64,000 nt of DNA from an uncultured Actinomyces sp. (GTDB taxonomy: Bacteria > Actinomycetota > Actinomycetes > Actinomycetales > Actinomycetaceae): NCBI GenBank assembly GCA_900541895.1, contig UWSI01000002.1, forward strand, positions 1 to 64,000, read 5' to 3'. Position numbers and translations under genes: made by a program. A model generated the notes under the pieces. That model ran no database searches. It saw only the letters and a program-made list of their open reading frames with translations, and was not told the origin of the DNA. Below are positions 24,783-33,857 of the stretch, one piece after another (positions within the stretch are counted from its first letter, which is position 1; each line of letters starts with the position of its first letter).

Positions 24783-25853
24783 TTACCAGCCGACAATTCC
24801 CGTGGCAGCCATTGAGAATTGGTTCTCAAGCGTTTCGCGGATGAGCTTTGCGCGGTAGGGGCCAATGCCTTCGATTTGCTGCAGATCCTCAACTGATGCC
24901 TCACGCAGGTCCGCAAGGTTCTCCCAATGGCTGGTGATGTCTTTGATGACATTCCACGGAAGACGAGGAACCAAGGAGAGAGCTCGCACGCCACGAGGTT
25001 GGATGGTGCGATCCAGATCAGTAGGATCATAGACGCCCAAGCCCAGCACGTTAGCGATAGCCGCGAGATCAACCAGACGATCGCTGGCAAGCTCCGAGAG
25101 GGCAGCTTCTGCGGTTGAGACCGCGGAAGCATCACGGGTGTAGTCGCGAAGAACCAATGCGCGTTCGGACCCTGAACCGCGAACCAGATCATCGACCTGC
25201 AGAGCCAAAAGGCGTCCCTCTGAACCGAGTTCTTCAAGGTATTCGTTGATTTCAGAGGTGATGCGTCGGATCATCTCCATGCGCTGCATGACGGTCGCGA
25301 CATCACGGACCGTTGCAGAATCGCGCATTTCCAAGATCGTCAGCGTCTGAAGGACCTCATCCAGACGCTGGCTGTAGCGGTCTAGGGTGTCGACGGCCAG
25401 ATTAGCGCGAGACAGCAGTGCTTCGGGTTCTTCAACGATGTGATGGTACTTGCCGACGTAGATGGAAATAAGGCGCATTGATGCCGAAACTGAGAGCACC
25501 GGAAGGTGGGTTTGGTAGGCAGTGCGTTGTGCAGTGCGGTGACGCATACCCGATTCATCGGTAGGGATGCTCTGATCGGGGAAAAGTTGGACGTTTGCCT
25601 TGCGGATTCGCCAATCGGTGGGGTCAATGATGACGGCGCCGTCCATCTTGCACAATTCGCGCAGACGTGAGGCCGTGAATTCGATATCGAGATCGAAACC
25701 ACCTGAGCACATTTCCTCAAGCTGAGGAGAGACACCAAGAACAATCAAACCGCCGGTATGGGAGCGCTGGATGCGTTCCAATCCTTCGCGAAGGGGCGTG
25801 CCCGGCGCGATATCTTGAAGTGCGCTGCGCAGAAGAGCGGCATCTGATGTCAT
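24783..25853 (-). CDS. disA: DNA integrity scanning diadenylate cyclase
   Basis: Makes the second messenger c-di-AMP from two ATP and monitors DNA branch structures. The 356-residue protein has the N-terminal DAC domain with DGA (71-73) and RHR (104-106), a central helical spine and a C-terminal HhH DNA-binding region (IEGIGPYRAKLIRETLENQ). The start at ATG 25853 (MTSDAALLRSAL) has AGGA just upstream; the frame continues 90 codons further without coding character. radA lies 70 bp upstream on the same strand, a partnership seen in other Gram-positives. Confidence 0.95.
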   Translation of the reverse strand: MTSDAALLRSALQDIAPGTPLREGLERIQRSHTGGLIVLGVSPQLEEMCSGGFDLDIEFTASRLRELCKMDGAVIIDPTDWRIRKANVQLFPDQSIPTDESGMRHRTAQRTAYQTHLPVLSVSASMRLISIYVGKYHHIVEEPEALLSRANLAVDTLDRYSQRLDEVLQTLTILEMRDSATVRDVATVMQRMEMIRRITSEINEYLEELGSEGRLLALQVDDLVRGSGSERALVLRDYTRDASAVSTAEAALSELASDRLVDLAAIANVLGLGVYDPTDLDRTIQPRGVRALSLVPRLPWNVIKDITSHWENLADLREASVEDLQQIEGIGPYRAKLIRETLENQFSMAATGIVGW

Positions 25854-25923
25854 GAATCCTGCCTTTCGATGCGTGATTCCTGCTCTAAGTGTATTCGAGT
25901 ATCCGCACAATGAAGGAAGAGAC

Positions 25924-27282
25924 TCAGTGAATAGCGGCACGTAGCGCGCCGGCAAGGTCCGAGATTGGCAGAACCGTAATTCCGTCGATCCCCATGGCTT
26001 CTTCACTTCCCTGTGCGGGAATGATGGCAACCTTGAATCCAAGGCGTGCAGCCTCTTGAATTCTGCGACGTACGCCAGTACATGCCCGGACTTCCCCTGT
26101 GAGCCCCACTTCACCGAAAGCAATCAGAGCGCTGCGTGTTGGAGTTCCCCGAATGGCCGAGACAATTCCGATTGCTGTTGCCAAGTCGGCAGCCGGCTCA
26201 CTGATGCGGGCACCTCCGACAGTTGAGGCGTAAACGTCGCAATCCGAGGTATCGATACCCAGGCGTGCCTGAAGGACTGCCAAAATCATCGCTACGCGTG
26301 AGTGGTCAACTCCGACGGTGGTTCGACGAGGGGAACCAGCAGAAGTGTGAGCAACAAGAGCTTGGATCTCGGTGGGGAGGGGACGACGCCCCTCAAGAGT
26401 GACGGTGACGCACGAGCCTGGAACCGCAGACTGGGACTGGGAAAGGAACAAACCAGAAGGATCTGTCAAACCAACAATTCCAGTGTCACTGAGTTCAAAG
26501 CAGCCCACTTCATCGGTGGGTCCATAACGATTTTTAACAGCTCTGAGTAAGCGAAGCCGCGTGTGCCGATCGCCTTCGAATTGGCAGACGACATCCACCA
26601 AGTGTTCGAGTAGGCGAGGCCCGGCAATGCCGCCATCTTTAGTCACATGGCCTACAAGGAGAATTGGGATTGACCGTTCCTTTGCAACGCGGATCAGCGC
26701 TGTTGCAACGGCGCGAACCTGTGCAACGCTACCAGCACTGCCGTCGAGCTGGTCGGATTGAAGAGTTTGAACCGAGTCGATGATGACCAAAGAAGGGCTG
26801 GTCGCATCAATTTGGCCAAGAGCCGTGGAAAGTGATGTTTCATCTGCGAGGAAAAGCTGTGGGTGCAGGGCGCCAATACGTTCTGCGCGCCCCCGGACCT
26901 GTGAGGCAGACTCTTCGCCGGTGATGTACAAGACTGGCGCATCCGCGGCGCAGGTCGAAGCAACATCCAGAAGAAGAGTGGACTTTCCGACCCCGGGTTC
27001 ACCGGCAAGAAGGATGACAGCTCCGGGAACAATACCCCCACCAAGAACACGGTCAAACTCGCTGATTCCCGTCGGCTTGGACCGCGCGCGCTCCGCACTG
27101 ATGTCGTTGATGGGCTGAGCAGGCTGACGAGGCGTGAGCGCGACAGCGGCACCCGGAACGGAAGCAGAGGGGCCGGACTCTTCCATGGAGTTCCATTGGT
27201 GGCATTCTCTGCACTGGCCAACCCATTTGGGTGAGGTCCAACCACATTCACTGCAGCGGTACACACTTTTTTCTTTCGCCAT
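25924..27282 (-). CDS. radA: DNA repair protein RadA
   Basis: A RecA-family ATPase/helicase that promotes branch migration during recombination. The 452 residues contain the N-terminal zinc finger (C10, C13, C24, C27), Walker A GEPGVGKST, the RadA-specific KNRYG motif (usually KNRFG), and a C-terminal Lon-like domain (DVYASTVGGARISEPAADLA, FGEVGLTGEVR). Followed by disA. The Phe-to-Tyr change in KNRFG is conservative. Confidence 0.95.
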   Translation of the reverse strand: MAKEKSVYRCSECGWTSPKWVGQCRECHQWNSMEESGPSASVPGAAVALTPRQPAQPINDISAERARSKPTGISEFDRVLGGGIVPGAVILLAGEPGVGKSTLLLDVASTCAADAPVLYITGEESASQVRGRAERIGALHPQLFLADETSLSTALGQIDATSPSLVIIDSVQTLQSDQLDGSAGSVAQVRAVATALIRVAKERSIPILLVGHVTKDGGIAGPRLLEHLVDVVCQFEGDRHTRLRLLRAVKNRYGPTDEVGCFELSDTGIVGLTDPSGLFLSQSQSAVPGSCVTVTLEGRRPLPTEIQALVAHTSAGSPRRTTVGVDHSRVAMILAVLQARLGIDTSDCDVYASTVGGARISEPAADLATAIGIVSAIRGTPTRSALIAFGEVGLTGEVRACTGVRRRIQEAARLGFKVAIIPAQGSEEAMGIDGITVLPISDLAGALRAAIH

Positions 27283-27406
27283 ATCCCTACGCTAAACCAC
27301 ACCACCGGCATCTGCGTCCAGTTTGGCCTCGTGCGCACATAAAATTCCTATCCGTGCACGCTAACAACACGGCGCATCCACAGAACAGGAAAAGTGAAGC
27401 TGCCAC

Positions 27407-28075
27407 TTAGGGCCGGTTTGCGAAATACTCCAAAAGTCGCGTATCGCCTGAAACCACAATGGTGTCTTCGCGGTTAATTCGAGTCGTCGCGTCGGCGTAC
27501 TCAAAGGGCGCCCCCGGACGAAGAATCCCCAACACATTGACGCCGTAACGGCCTCGAAGATCGAGCTCGCTGAGGGTAAAACCGCACACTTCTTTCGGCG
27601 GACGGAGCTTCATGATGGCAAAGCCGTCCTTGTCCATTTCGATGTAGTCGATCATGCGTCCACCAACGAGGTGGGCCGTACGCTGACCGGCATCGAATTC
27701 GGGAGCAACAACGTGCTGGGCGCCGATGCGTCGAAGAATGCGACTGTGTTCGCGCGAGATCGCCTTCGCCCAAATATTTGTCATTCCAATATCGACAAGG
27801 TTTGCAGTAATGAGCACCGAGGCCTCCAAGGAGGATCCAATTCCCACGACCGCAGAGTAGAAATCCCTGGCTCCCAACTGGTTCAGTGCTTCGATCGAGG
27901 AGGCGTCGGCCTCGACTACGGGAATACGACCCGAGAACTGCTGGACGCGGCGGCTATCTTTTTCAACTGCCAACACTTCGTAGCCAAGCTTGTCCAGAGT
28001 GAGGGCAACGGCGGAACCGAAACGTCCCAATCCGATGACCAGGGTTCCCGATGCAAGGGTCTTTTCTTCTGCCAT
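27407..28075 (-). CDS. Potassium transporter regulatory subunit (TrkA/KtrA)
   Basis: Cytoplasmic gating ring of a Trk/Ktr potassium channel-like transporter. The 222-residue protein has an RCK-N Rossmann domain (VIGLGRFGSAVA at about 13-24; VEKDSRRV; EADASS) and a C-terminal RCK-C domain (about 140-220), the part that binds nucleotides and, in several Firmicutes, c-di-AMP. It follows trkH on the same strand after 51 bp. The disA gene two genes downstream suggests c-di-AMP control, which is inference. Confidence 0.9.
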   Translation of the reverse strand: MAEEKTLASGTLVIGLGRFGSAVALTLDKLGYEVLAVEKDSRRVQQFSGRIPVVEADASSIEALNQLGARDFYSAVVGIGSSLEASVLITANLVDIGMTNIWAKAISREHSRILRRIGAQHVVAPEFDAGQRTAHLVGGRMIDYIEMDKDGFAIMKLRPPKEVCGFTLSELDLRGRYGVNVLGILRPGAPFEYADATTRINREDTIVVSGDTRLLEYFANRP

Positions 28076-28126
28076 AGTTGTATTCTCCCACGAGTGAGGG
28101 CTTTTGCTCGTGGGGCGACGCGGCTC

Positions 28127-29674
28127 TTAGCCGATCAATGGAGACTCGGCTGGTTGGCGAATTGCCCGAGGCCGATCGCGCAGAGCGAGCGCAGCCGCGA
28201 GGGTCATGGTTCCAGTACGTCCGGCAAACATCAGGGCTGCAAGAACGTATTTTGCAATTGCTGGGAGATCGGGAGTAATACCTGTTGAGAGCCCAACGGT
28301 CGCAAATGCAGAAATCGATTCAAAGAGAACGACATCAAGACTGTAGCCGGTCAACGTCAGCAAAACGACGGTCGAGAGAGCAACCAAAAGTGATCCCAAG
28401 AGGGTCACTGCAACGGCCAGGCGAAGCACCGAGTGGGGGATGCGACGGCTGAAGATTTCGATGTCGCGGTCGCCTCGGGCTTCGGCAGCAGCAGCCAACA
28501 AAAGAACGGAGAAGGTCGTGACCTTGATACCACCTGCGGTTGATACGGAACCGCCACCGATCATCATCATGATGTCTTGAATGAAGTGGGTCTGCGGGCG
28601 CATATTTGCGACGTCCAAAGAGGATAAACCTGAGGAGCGGGTGTTGACCCCTGCCAAGAGGGAGTTCAACAATCGTGAGGAAATATCAAGATCGCCAAGG
28701 GTTGCCGAATTCGTCCATTCGGTGATGGCGAAAGTGATGGTGCCGAAGAAAACCAGAAGAATGTATGTCGAAAGTGTGAGTTTCGTATGCAGGGCCCATC
28801 TGGAGGGAGTGCGCCAGTGTTGTGAGAGATCGGAGATGACAGGAAAGCCGATAGCCCCGACAAAGGTTCCCAGAATAATGGGGCTGAGCATCCACCAGTC
28901 CGTGTGGTAGGGGACCAAACCACCGCTCAAGATGACAAAGCCGGCATTATTGAACACCGAGATTGCCATAAAAGCCGCATGGAAGAGCGATTCCCATACT
29001 GTCTCATGGCCCAGGGTAAGGAAGCGGGGAACGAAAGTAATCGTGAGCAAAATCTGAGCGATAAATGAGGTGCCGATGACCGCTTTCAGCAGAGCGGTCA
29101 GCCGCCCCATACCGCTGGTTTTTGTCTCCACAGTTGCCAACATTCGCTGCGTGAGCCCGAGCTGCCGCGAAACGGCGTAGCTCAAAATAGTTGCCAGGGT
29201 AACGACACCTAGGCCACCGATAAAGATGCCCATCGCAATGACGGTTTGGCCAAAAACTGACCAATATGTCGCGGTATCAACAACGGTCAGGCCGGTCACG
29301 CAGACCGCGGAAATTGCAGTGAAGAGGATATCTACGAAAGGTGCGCGTTCATCAGATGTCGTTGAGATGGGGAGGGCAAGAAGACAGGTGATGAATGCGA
29401 TGAGCATGACGAAGACGATGAGCACCAGTCGTGCGGGTGAAAAGCGTGCTTCATGTGCAAACCAGACGCGGAAGCGAGTGAGAATTCCGGAATCTTCAAG
29501 GATGTAGGGCTTGACTCCGGCGGGATAGACAACGGTAGGTGACGGCCGATCTTCCGGGATGCCTGTTGGTCCGTAGCCTCGGCTTGAGTGAGCAAGCGCA
29601 CGACGATGTGACGCAGAGGAATGCTGATCGGATGCCCGATCAGGCGTGCTAGGACGCCGATTTCTACGAGCCAT
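28127..29674 (-). CDS. Potassium transporter membrane subunit (TrkH/KtrB)
   Basis: Pore-forming subunit of a Trk/Ktr/HKT K+ transporter. The 515-residue protein has a basic, disordered N-terminus of about 65 residues, then four M1-P-M2-like repeats. Selectivity-filter-type glycines are visible (FTAISAVCVTGLTVVD; VFNNAGFVILSGG; NTRSSGLSSLD; ISAFATVGLSTGI). The start ATG 29674 has GGAGGTGA directly upstream; an ATG ten codons earlier (29704) lacks a good site. Forms an operon with the TrkA-like gene. Confidence 0.92.
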   Translation of the reverse strand: MARRNRRPSTPDRASDQHSSASHRRALAHSSRGYGPTGIPEDRPSPTVVYPAGVKPYILEDSGILTRFRVWFAHEARFSPARLVLIVFVMLIAFITCLLALPISTTSDERAPFVDILFTAISAVCVTGLTVVDTATYWSVFGQTVIAMGIFIGGLGVVTLATILSYAVSRQLGLTQRMLATVETKTSGMGRLTALLKAVIGTSFIAQILLTITFVPRFLTLGHETVWESLFHAAFMAISVFNNAGFVILSGGLVPYHTDWWMLSPIILGTFVGAIGFPVISDLSQHWRTPSRWALHTKLTLSTYILLVFFGTITFAITEWTNSATLGDLDISSRLLNSLLAGVNTRSSGLSSLDVANMRPQTHFIQDIMMMIGGGSVSTAGGIKVTTFSVLLLAAAAEARGDRDIEIFSRRIPHSVLRLAVAVTLLGSLLVALSTVVLLTLTGYSLDVVLFESISAFATVGLSTGITPDLPAIAKYVLAALMFAGRTGTMTLAAALALRDRPRAIRQPAESPLIG

Positions 29675-29863
29675 GTCACCTCCAAAATCACTCGTAAGCT
29701 TCATCCTAATGCCCTAAAAGTCTATTGGCTGAAACGTATGTGAATAACGTGACACAGGGGACAACAGTGATTGAAGAAAATTGAAGTGGAGAAAGTTGCC
29801 AAATGGGGGGATCTTTCCAGTATCATGAGACCGAATTAATCTTTGCACGTCTGGGAGTCATCA

Positions 29864-30082
29864 ATGGATCAGCACTCTGCCCCGCGTTTTATGACGGTAT
29901 CTGAGGTGGCGGATATTATGCGCGTCTCGAAGATGACTGTTTATCGTTTGATTCACAGCGGAGAAATGCCGGCGATTCGTGTCGGTAAGAGCTTCCGAGT
30001 TCCCGAGTCTGCGGTTGGCCAGCTGATCCGCGCCGGTCTGACTGATCACATCGATGAACGCGTTGCGGGGATTAACGGGTAA
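29864..30082 (+). CDS. Small excisionase/BldC-family helix-turn-helix protein
   Basis: A 72-residue MerR-like winged helix DNA-binding protein: FMTVSEVADIMRVSKMTVYRLIHSGEMPAIRVGKSFRVPESAV. In Actinobacteria this gene (BldC-like) typically lies next to the tiny bS22 gene, as here. The start ATG 29864 has GGGAG six bases upstream. There is no integrase or phage gene near, so it is a chromosomal regulator, not a phage excisionase. Its targets are unknown. Confidence 0.85.
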   Translation: MDQHSAPRFMTVSEVADIMRVSKMTVYRLIHSGEMPAIRVGKSFRVPESAVGQLIRAGLTDHIDERVAGING

Positions 30083-30094
30083 TATAAACCTGCT

Positions 30095-30119
30095 GTGCCT
30101 TTTGGCACCTGACGTCAGG
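30095..30119. promoter_or_regulatory. Two adjacent palindromes upstream of the bS22 gene
   Basis: GTGCC-TTTT-GGCAC (30095-30108) abuts the perfect 12-bp palindrome CCTGACGTCAGG (30108-30119). The first may be a weak hairpin or terminator after the HTH gene. The second lies 46 bp before the bS22 ATG and could be an operator. Confidence 0.4.
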
Positions 30120-30164
30120 CGGTAGTCACCTCTGCCGCACCTACACACTCGAGGGAGGAACCCC

Positions 30165-30263
30165 ATGGGCTCCGTCATTAAGAAGCGCCGCAAGCGCATG
30201 GCGAAGAAGAAGCACCGCAAGCTGCTGCGCAAGACGCGTCACCAGCGTCGCAACAAGAAGTGA
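30165..30263 (+). CDS. Ribosomal protein bS22 (AURKAIP1/COX24 domain)
   Basis: A 32-residue, extremely basic protein (15 or more Lys/Arg) starting MGSVIKKRRKRMAKKKHRKL and ending RRNKK. It matches the short actinobacterial AURKAIP1/COX24 protein, shown in mycobacterial ribosome structures to sit in the small subunit as bS22. RBS GAGGGAGGAA lies just upstream of ATG 30165. A hairpin follows directly after the stop. Confidence 0.92.
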   Translation: MGSVIKKRRKRMAKKKHRKLLRKTRHQRRNKK

Positions 30264-30270
30264 TCTTCTT

Positions 30271-30299
30271 GAAGGGTCCCTCCACTGGTGGGGCCCTTC
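30271..30299 (+). terminator. Hairpin after the bS22 gene
   Basis: GAAGGGTCCC...GGGCCCTTC with one bulge and an inner CCAC/GTGG pairing. No clear T-run follows, so termination efficiency is uncertain. Confidence 0.5.
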
Positions 30300-30378
30300 G
30301 GCATATCTCCCGCAACGCATGCGCTGAATACATCGCAGTATTGCCTCAGCGCAGTGGTACCTCCAGAAAGGCACTGTC

Positions 30379-31044
30379 ATGAAGACTGTTATTCACGTGA
30401 TGCGCCACGGTGAAGTTGATAATCCCGATGGTATTTTGTACGGCCGCCTTCCCGGTTATGGCTTAACTGACCTTGGAATTGAGATGGCCGAGGCCGTCGC
30501 TGAGTATTTTGTCGACAGCGGTGCTGATATTACCCACGTCATCGCCTCGCCCCTGTTGCGTGCCCAGATGACCGCAGCGCCAACCGCGCTTGCCTACGAG
30601 CTTGAGATTGAACATGATCACAACCTCATTGAGGCTGAATCGGTTTTTGAAGGTGTAGCGGTCAATGCGAATCCGTGGGTTCTTGCACGCCCTGAATACT
30701 GGCGCTACTACGTGAACCCTTTGCGCCCCTCTTGGGGAGAGTCCTATGCGCATGCTGCTCAGCGCATGACCCGTGCGGTTGCTCGCGCATTGCGTGAGGC
30801 GCGCGGCCATGAAGCGCTGCTGGTTTCGCACCAAATGCCGATCGTTTCGCTTCAGCGTTTGATCCGTCACCAGCCCCTGGGGCACTCACCGCTGTCAAGG
30901 CAATGCTCCCTTGCTTCGCTGACCTCGCTCATTTTTGACGATGATGTGCTGGTTGGAATGGCCTATCACGAGCCGGCTGCGCACCTGCTGTCCAAGGCAT
31001 CGGATATGGTCCCCGGGGTGTCCGAGGCCCAGCTCAAGCGCTAG
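30379..31044 (+). CDS. Histidine phosphatase family protein (phosphoglycerate-mutase-like)
   Basis: A 221-residue member of the branch-1 histidine phosphatases: MRHGEVDNPDG with phospho-acceptor His10, then VIASPLLRAQMTA and the second catalytic His in LLVSHQMPI. It is more likely a broad phosphatase than a true glycolytic mutase, because the mutase-specific surrounding residues are absent. In Actinobacteria a similar gene often lies between bS22 and the resA/cytochrome-biogenesis genes or near men genes. It converges with a small membrane-protein gene, overlapping by 4 bp. Confidence 0.85.
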   Translation: MKTVIHVMRHGEVDNPDGILYGRLPGYGLTDLGIEMAEAVAEYFVDSGADITHVIASPLLRAQMTAAPTALAYELEIEHDHNLIEAESVFEGVAVNANPWVLARPEYWRYYVNPLRPSWGESYAHAAQRMTRAVARALREARGHEALLVSHQMPIVSLQRLIRHQPLGHSPLSRQCSLASLTSLIFDDDVLVGMAYHEPAAHLLSKASDMVPGVSEAQLKR

Positions 31045-31424
31045 TTCGTCGTTTGCCCTTCTTCGGGCCCATCCCCTTCATCCTCAGTGGTGGAGGGGTT
31101 TTCTTTATTCTTCCGTTCTTCTTCGCGTTTACGCTTCATCTGAAGATCGCGCTCTATGCGGAAGAGGAATTCAGGATCATCGTCTGGGGCGATTGGGGCT
31201 TTGGGAGCGGATTGTGCCTGACGATCCTCGGCATTTGCGACCATCTTGAGGACAATCCACGCAATCGCTCCAAGAGAAACGAATGGAACTGTCACGACCA
31301 AGATGACCAGCCAGGTCATCCGAGAAAGCTTCATGGGCATTCTATCGGCAGGCGTTGTTGCCCAATCTGAAATTGCATAAATCGATGCGGCGAACCACGC
31401 GACGATGAACAGAATGCGTACCAT
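31041..31424 (-). CDS. PLDc_N-domain small membrane protein
   Basis: A 127-residue protein with two helices (about 3-22 and 37-63). The segment between them (ISDWATTPADRMPMKLSRMTWLVILV) resembles the phospholipase-D-nuclease N-terminal (PLDc_N) domain found alone in Actinobacteria. The tail is highly charged (KRKREEERKNKE, then acidic). It lacks any catalytic HKD motif. It is 22 bp behind menA on the same strand and is probably its last co-transcribed gene. Function unknown. Confidence 0.75.
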   Translation of the reverse strand: MVRILFIVAWFAASIYAISDWATTPADRMPMKLSRMTWLVILVVTVPFVSLGAIAWIVLKMVANAEDRQAQSAPKAPIAPDDDPEFLFRIERDLQMKRKREEERKNKENPSTTEDEGDGPEEGQTTN

Positions 31425-31446
31425 GTTTTGAGTTTAGAGCAGTTGT

Positions 31447-32370
31447 TCAGGCAAATGTACTTGAGATCAAGAGCGCACTCACGAAAAGTGCCCACCCCAA
31501 GGTTAAAAAGCCGGTGTGCTTGAGGACGATGATGAGGTCCCTTCCCTTCACGCCACTCAACACCAAATAGACCGGCTGGAAGATCGCCAGAATCCACGCG
31601 AGCGACGCCAAAATGCAGATGATGACATGGGTGCCGATCGCTGCGGGAAGCGCAAAGAAGACGGAGATTGGTGCCAGTAGGCACAGGGAAAAGAGGATTC
31701 GAGAAGCTCGCTGTCCCAAGCGAACAGCCACGGTTTTCTTCCCGGTGACGCTATCGGTAGGAATGTCGCGGATGTTGTTGACCATGAGCATTGCCACCGA
31801 CATCAGACCCAAGCACGAGGCCATAAGCCACAGCCACCAAGGTGCTGAAGGGATATGCGTCCATGTCGTTCCAACGGTCGCCATCAGTCCGAAGAAAACG
31901 AAGACAAAGAGTTCCGATAGGCCGATTCCCATATAGCCGTAGGGGTGTTTCCCACCCGTGTAGAACCAGGCTGCTGCAACCGCAGCAATACCTGCGGCGA
32001 TCAGAGGCCAAGTTCCACTGATTGCAACAAGGATCAAGCCAAGGACACCGGCTGTGGCAAAGCACCCCAGTGCTGCCTTCAAAACAGTACGAGGCCGTGC
32101 AAGCCCAGAACCCGTCAAACGCTGGGGACCGCTTCGCTGGTCATCCGTTCCGCGGATGCCGTCGGAGTAGTCGTTGGAGTAGTTCACGCCAACTTGAAGC
32201 AATAGAGCGACAAGAAGCGCCAAGACTGAGCGTTCTGGATGAACAGCGCCCAAGGTGAAAGCAGCGGCAATGCCGACGAGGACTGGGGCTGCAGCAGCAG
32301 GAAGGGTGCGTAGCCTGGCACCTTCAATCCAATCGCCCAGGCTTGCTTGTCGCCTATTTTCAGTGCTCAT
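31447..32370 (-). CDS. menA: 1,4-dihydroxy-2-naphthoate polyprenyltransferase
   Basis: Prenylates DHNA to demethylmenaquinone in the membrane. The 307-residue UbiA-family protein has the first Asp-rich motif NYSNDYSDGIRGTDD and the second KKTVAVRLG-preceding NNIRDIPTDSVTGK, with about eight helices. ATG 32370 overlaps the menE stop as ATGA, so the two are translationally coupled. menG at 60 kb would methylate its product. Confidence 0.93.
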   Translation of the reverse strand: MSTENRRQASLGDWIEGARLRTLPAAAAPVLVGIAAAFTLGAVHPERSVLALLVALLLQVGVNYSNDYSDGIRGTDDQRSGPQRLTGSGLARPRTVLKAALGCFATAGVLGLILVAISGTWPLIAAGIAAVAAAWFYTGGKHPYGYMGIGLSELFVFVFFGLMATVGTTWTHIPSAPWWLWLMASCLGLMSVAMLMVNNIRDIPTDSVTGKKTVAVRLGQRASRILFSLCLLAPISVFFALPAAIGTHVIICILASLAWILAIFQPVYLVLSGVKGRDLIIVLKHTGFLTLGWALFVSALLISSTFA

Positions 32371-33695
32371 CGGCGCCACTCAGACTCTGTCCCGGTGAGC
32401 GATTCAGCGAGCTGGCGTGCGGCAATGCGATCGACCTTGCCGGAAGAAAGCTGTGGAATCGAAGAAACGAAGATCACGCGACGCGGTGCCTGCGGGCGAC
32501 CGATCTGGGAAGAAACGGCCTCGCGAATGCGATGCCCCTGTTCCTCAACAAATTCAGGTGGGGGAGGGAAGGAAGGAGCGTCCTCGGGGACAACAAGACA
32601 GGACAAGGCCTGTCCCCATTTGTCATCGTCTAAGCCCAGCGCCCAGGCGTCCTTGATGCCGGCCACGTTCTTCAGGGCATCCTCGACTCGGATTGGCGGA
32701 ATGTTGAGTCCTCCGGAGATGATCATGTCGTCGGCGCGCCCCAGAACTTTCAAACGCCCGCCGGCGTCGATCATGCCGGTATCTCCGCTGATAAACCAGT
32801 GGGTACCGGCCTCGTCGTGGAATGGGGTGTCGCCGACAAGGTAGCGCGTCAGTAAGACGGGGCCGGCGATAGCAATACGGGTGGCACCGTCCCAATCGAG
32901 GGTGCGGACCATAACTCCGGGGAGCGGAACTCCGTCGTATACGCAGCCGCCGCAGGTTTCGGTCATTCCAAAGGATTCGACGATGGTGAGTCCTGCATCC
33001 TCGGCGCGTTGGCGCAGCGCAGGATCAAGACGAGTCCCGCCGATCAAGATGGTGTGGAGGCGCGCCAAGGCGCTCACGACTTCATCGCCAGCGTTCAGAC
33101 AATTAACCAATTGGGTGGGGACTAGTGACAGATAGCCCGGCAGAGAGGGATCGGAGGTTGCCCCCGCAATCGCGGGAAGCAGATCCTTTGGATTGAAACC
33201 ATGGGAACAATCGACGATCTGAGGTGAAATTTCGGTTGCGGCGGCGCGCATGAGTACCTGAGCGCCCGCGATGTGGTGGGAACTCAGCGCCAAGATCCAA
33301 CGCCCCGGTCCCCCTAGAACGGAGTGCGTCGCCTTGACCGAGGCCATCAATGCGTCGATGGAGAGGCCAACTAGCCGCGGTTCGCCAGATGAACCAGAGG
33401 AGGCTAAGACCAGATCGATGTTGTCAAAAAGAGCGGGGTCGTCGATGCGGTCGGCAAGCTCTGGGTAGAGCTCGGGTGGGAAGGCCTCACGGGGTGTGGT
33501 CGCCGCTGTGCGCAAACTCGATGGGGGGACAAGCTCTGGGTCTCGAATAACAACAACGGTGTGCGGCGCAGGATGATCGGGGTCTGCCTGACGCTCTTCA
33601 TACAACTCTGCGAGCTTGTGTAGCGAGGCATGAGCCATCGCTACAGATGCCGGGGAAGTGCCCCCCGGAACGACAAGAAGACGAAGCTCACTCAC
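32367..33695 (-). CDS. menE: o-Succinylbenzoate--CoA ligase
   Basis: Activates o-succinylbenzoate to its CoA thioester for MenB. The 442-residue AMP-forming ligase has the P-loop LASSGSSGEPR, SFGMTETCGGCVYDG, HWFISGDTGMIDAGGRLKVLGRADDMIISGG and the catalytic Lys in LSSGKVDR. It is shorter than general acyl-CoA ligases, as usual for actinobacterial MenE. GTG start with GGAGG upstream. The menE-menA order is common in Actinobacteria. Confidence 0.92.
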   Translation of the reverse strand: MSELRLLVVPGGTSPASVAMAHASLHKLAELYEERQADPDHPAPHTVVVIRDPELVPPSSLRTAATTPREAFPPELYPELADRIDDPALFDNIDLVLASSGSSGEPRLVGLSIDALMASVKATHSVLGGPGRWILALSSHHIAGAQVLMRAAATEISPQIVDCSHGFNPKDLLPAIAGATSDPSLPGYLSLVPTQLVNCLNAGDEVVSALARLHTILIGGTRLDPALRQRAEDAGLTIVESFGMTETCGGCVYDGVPLPGVMVRTLDWDGATRIAIAGPVLLTRYLVGDTPFHDEAGTHWFISGDTGMIDAGGRLKVLGRADDMIISGGLNIPPIRVEDALKNVAGIKDAWALGLDDDKWGQALSCLVVPEDAPSFPPPPEFVEEQGHRIREAVSSQIGRPQAPRRVIFVSSIPQLSSGKVDRIAARQLAESLTGTESEWRR

Positions 33696-33857
33696 GTTTA
33701 TCCCTCCTGGGGTCCGCCTGCTTTAACAGTACCCCTGACCAGTTGGAATAGGGTAACAGGAAACGATCTGGCCTGTCTGAAGATATATGGGTTACATAGG
33801 TGCGTACAATCTGAGAATTTCAAGCAAAAATGATGTGAAATCAGTAGGATGGAAGGG

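Noticed and set aside
29864..30082. Phage excisionase and an integrated element
   Set aside because: No integrase, att-like duplication or phage genes nearby; the HTH gene beside bS22 is a normal actinobacterial arrangement.
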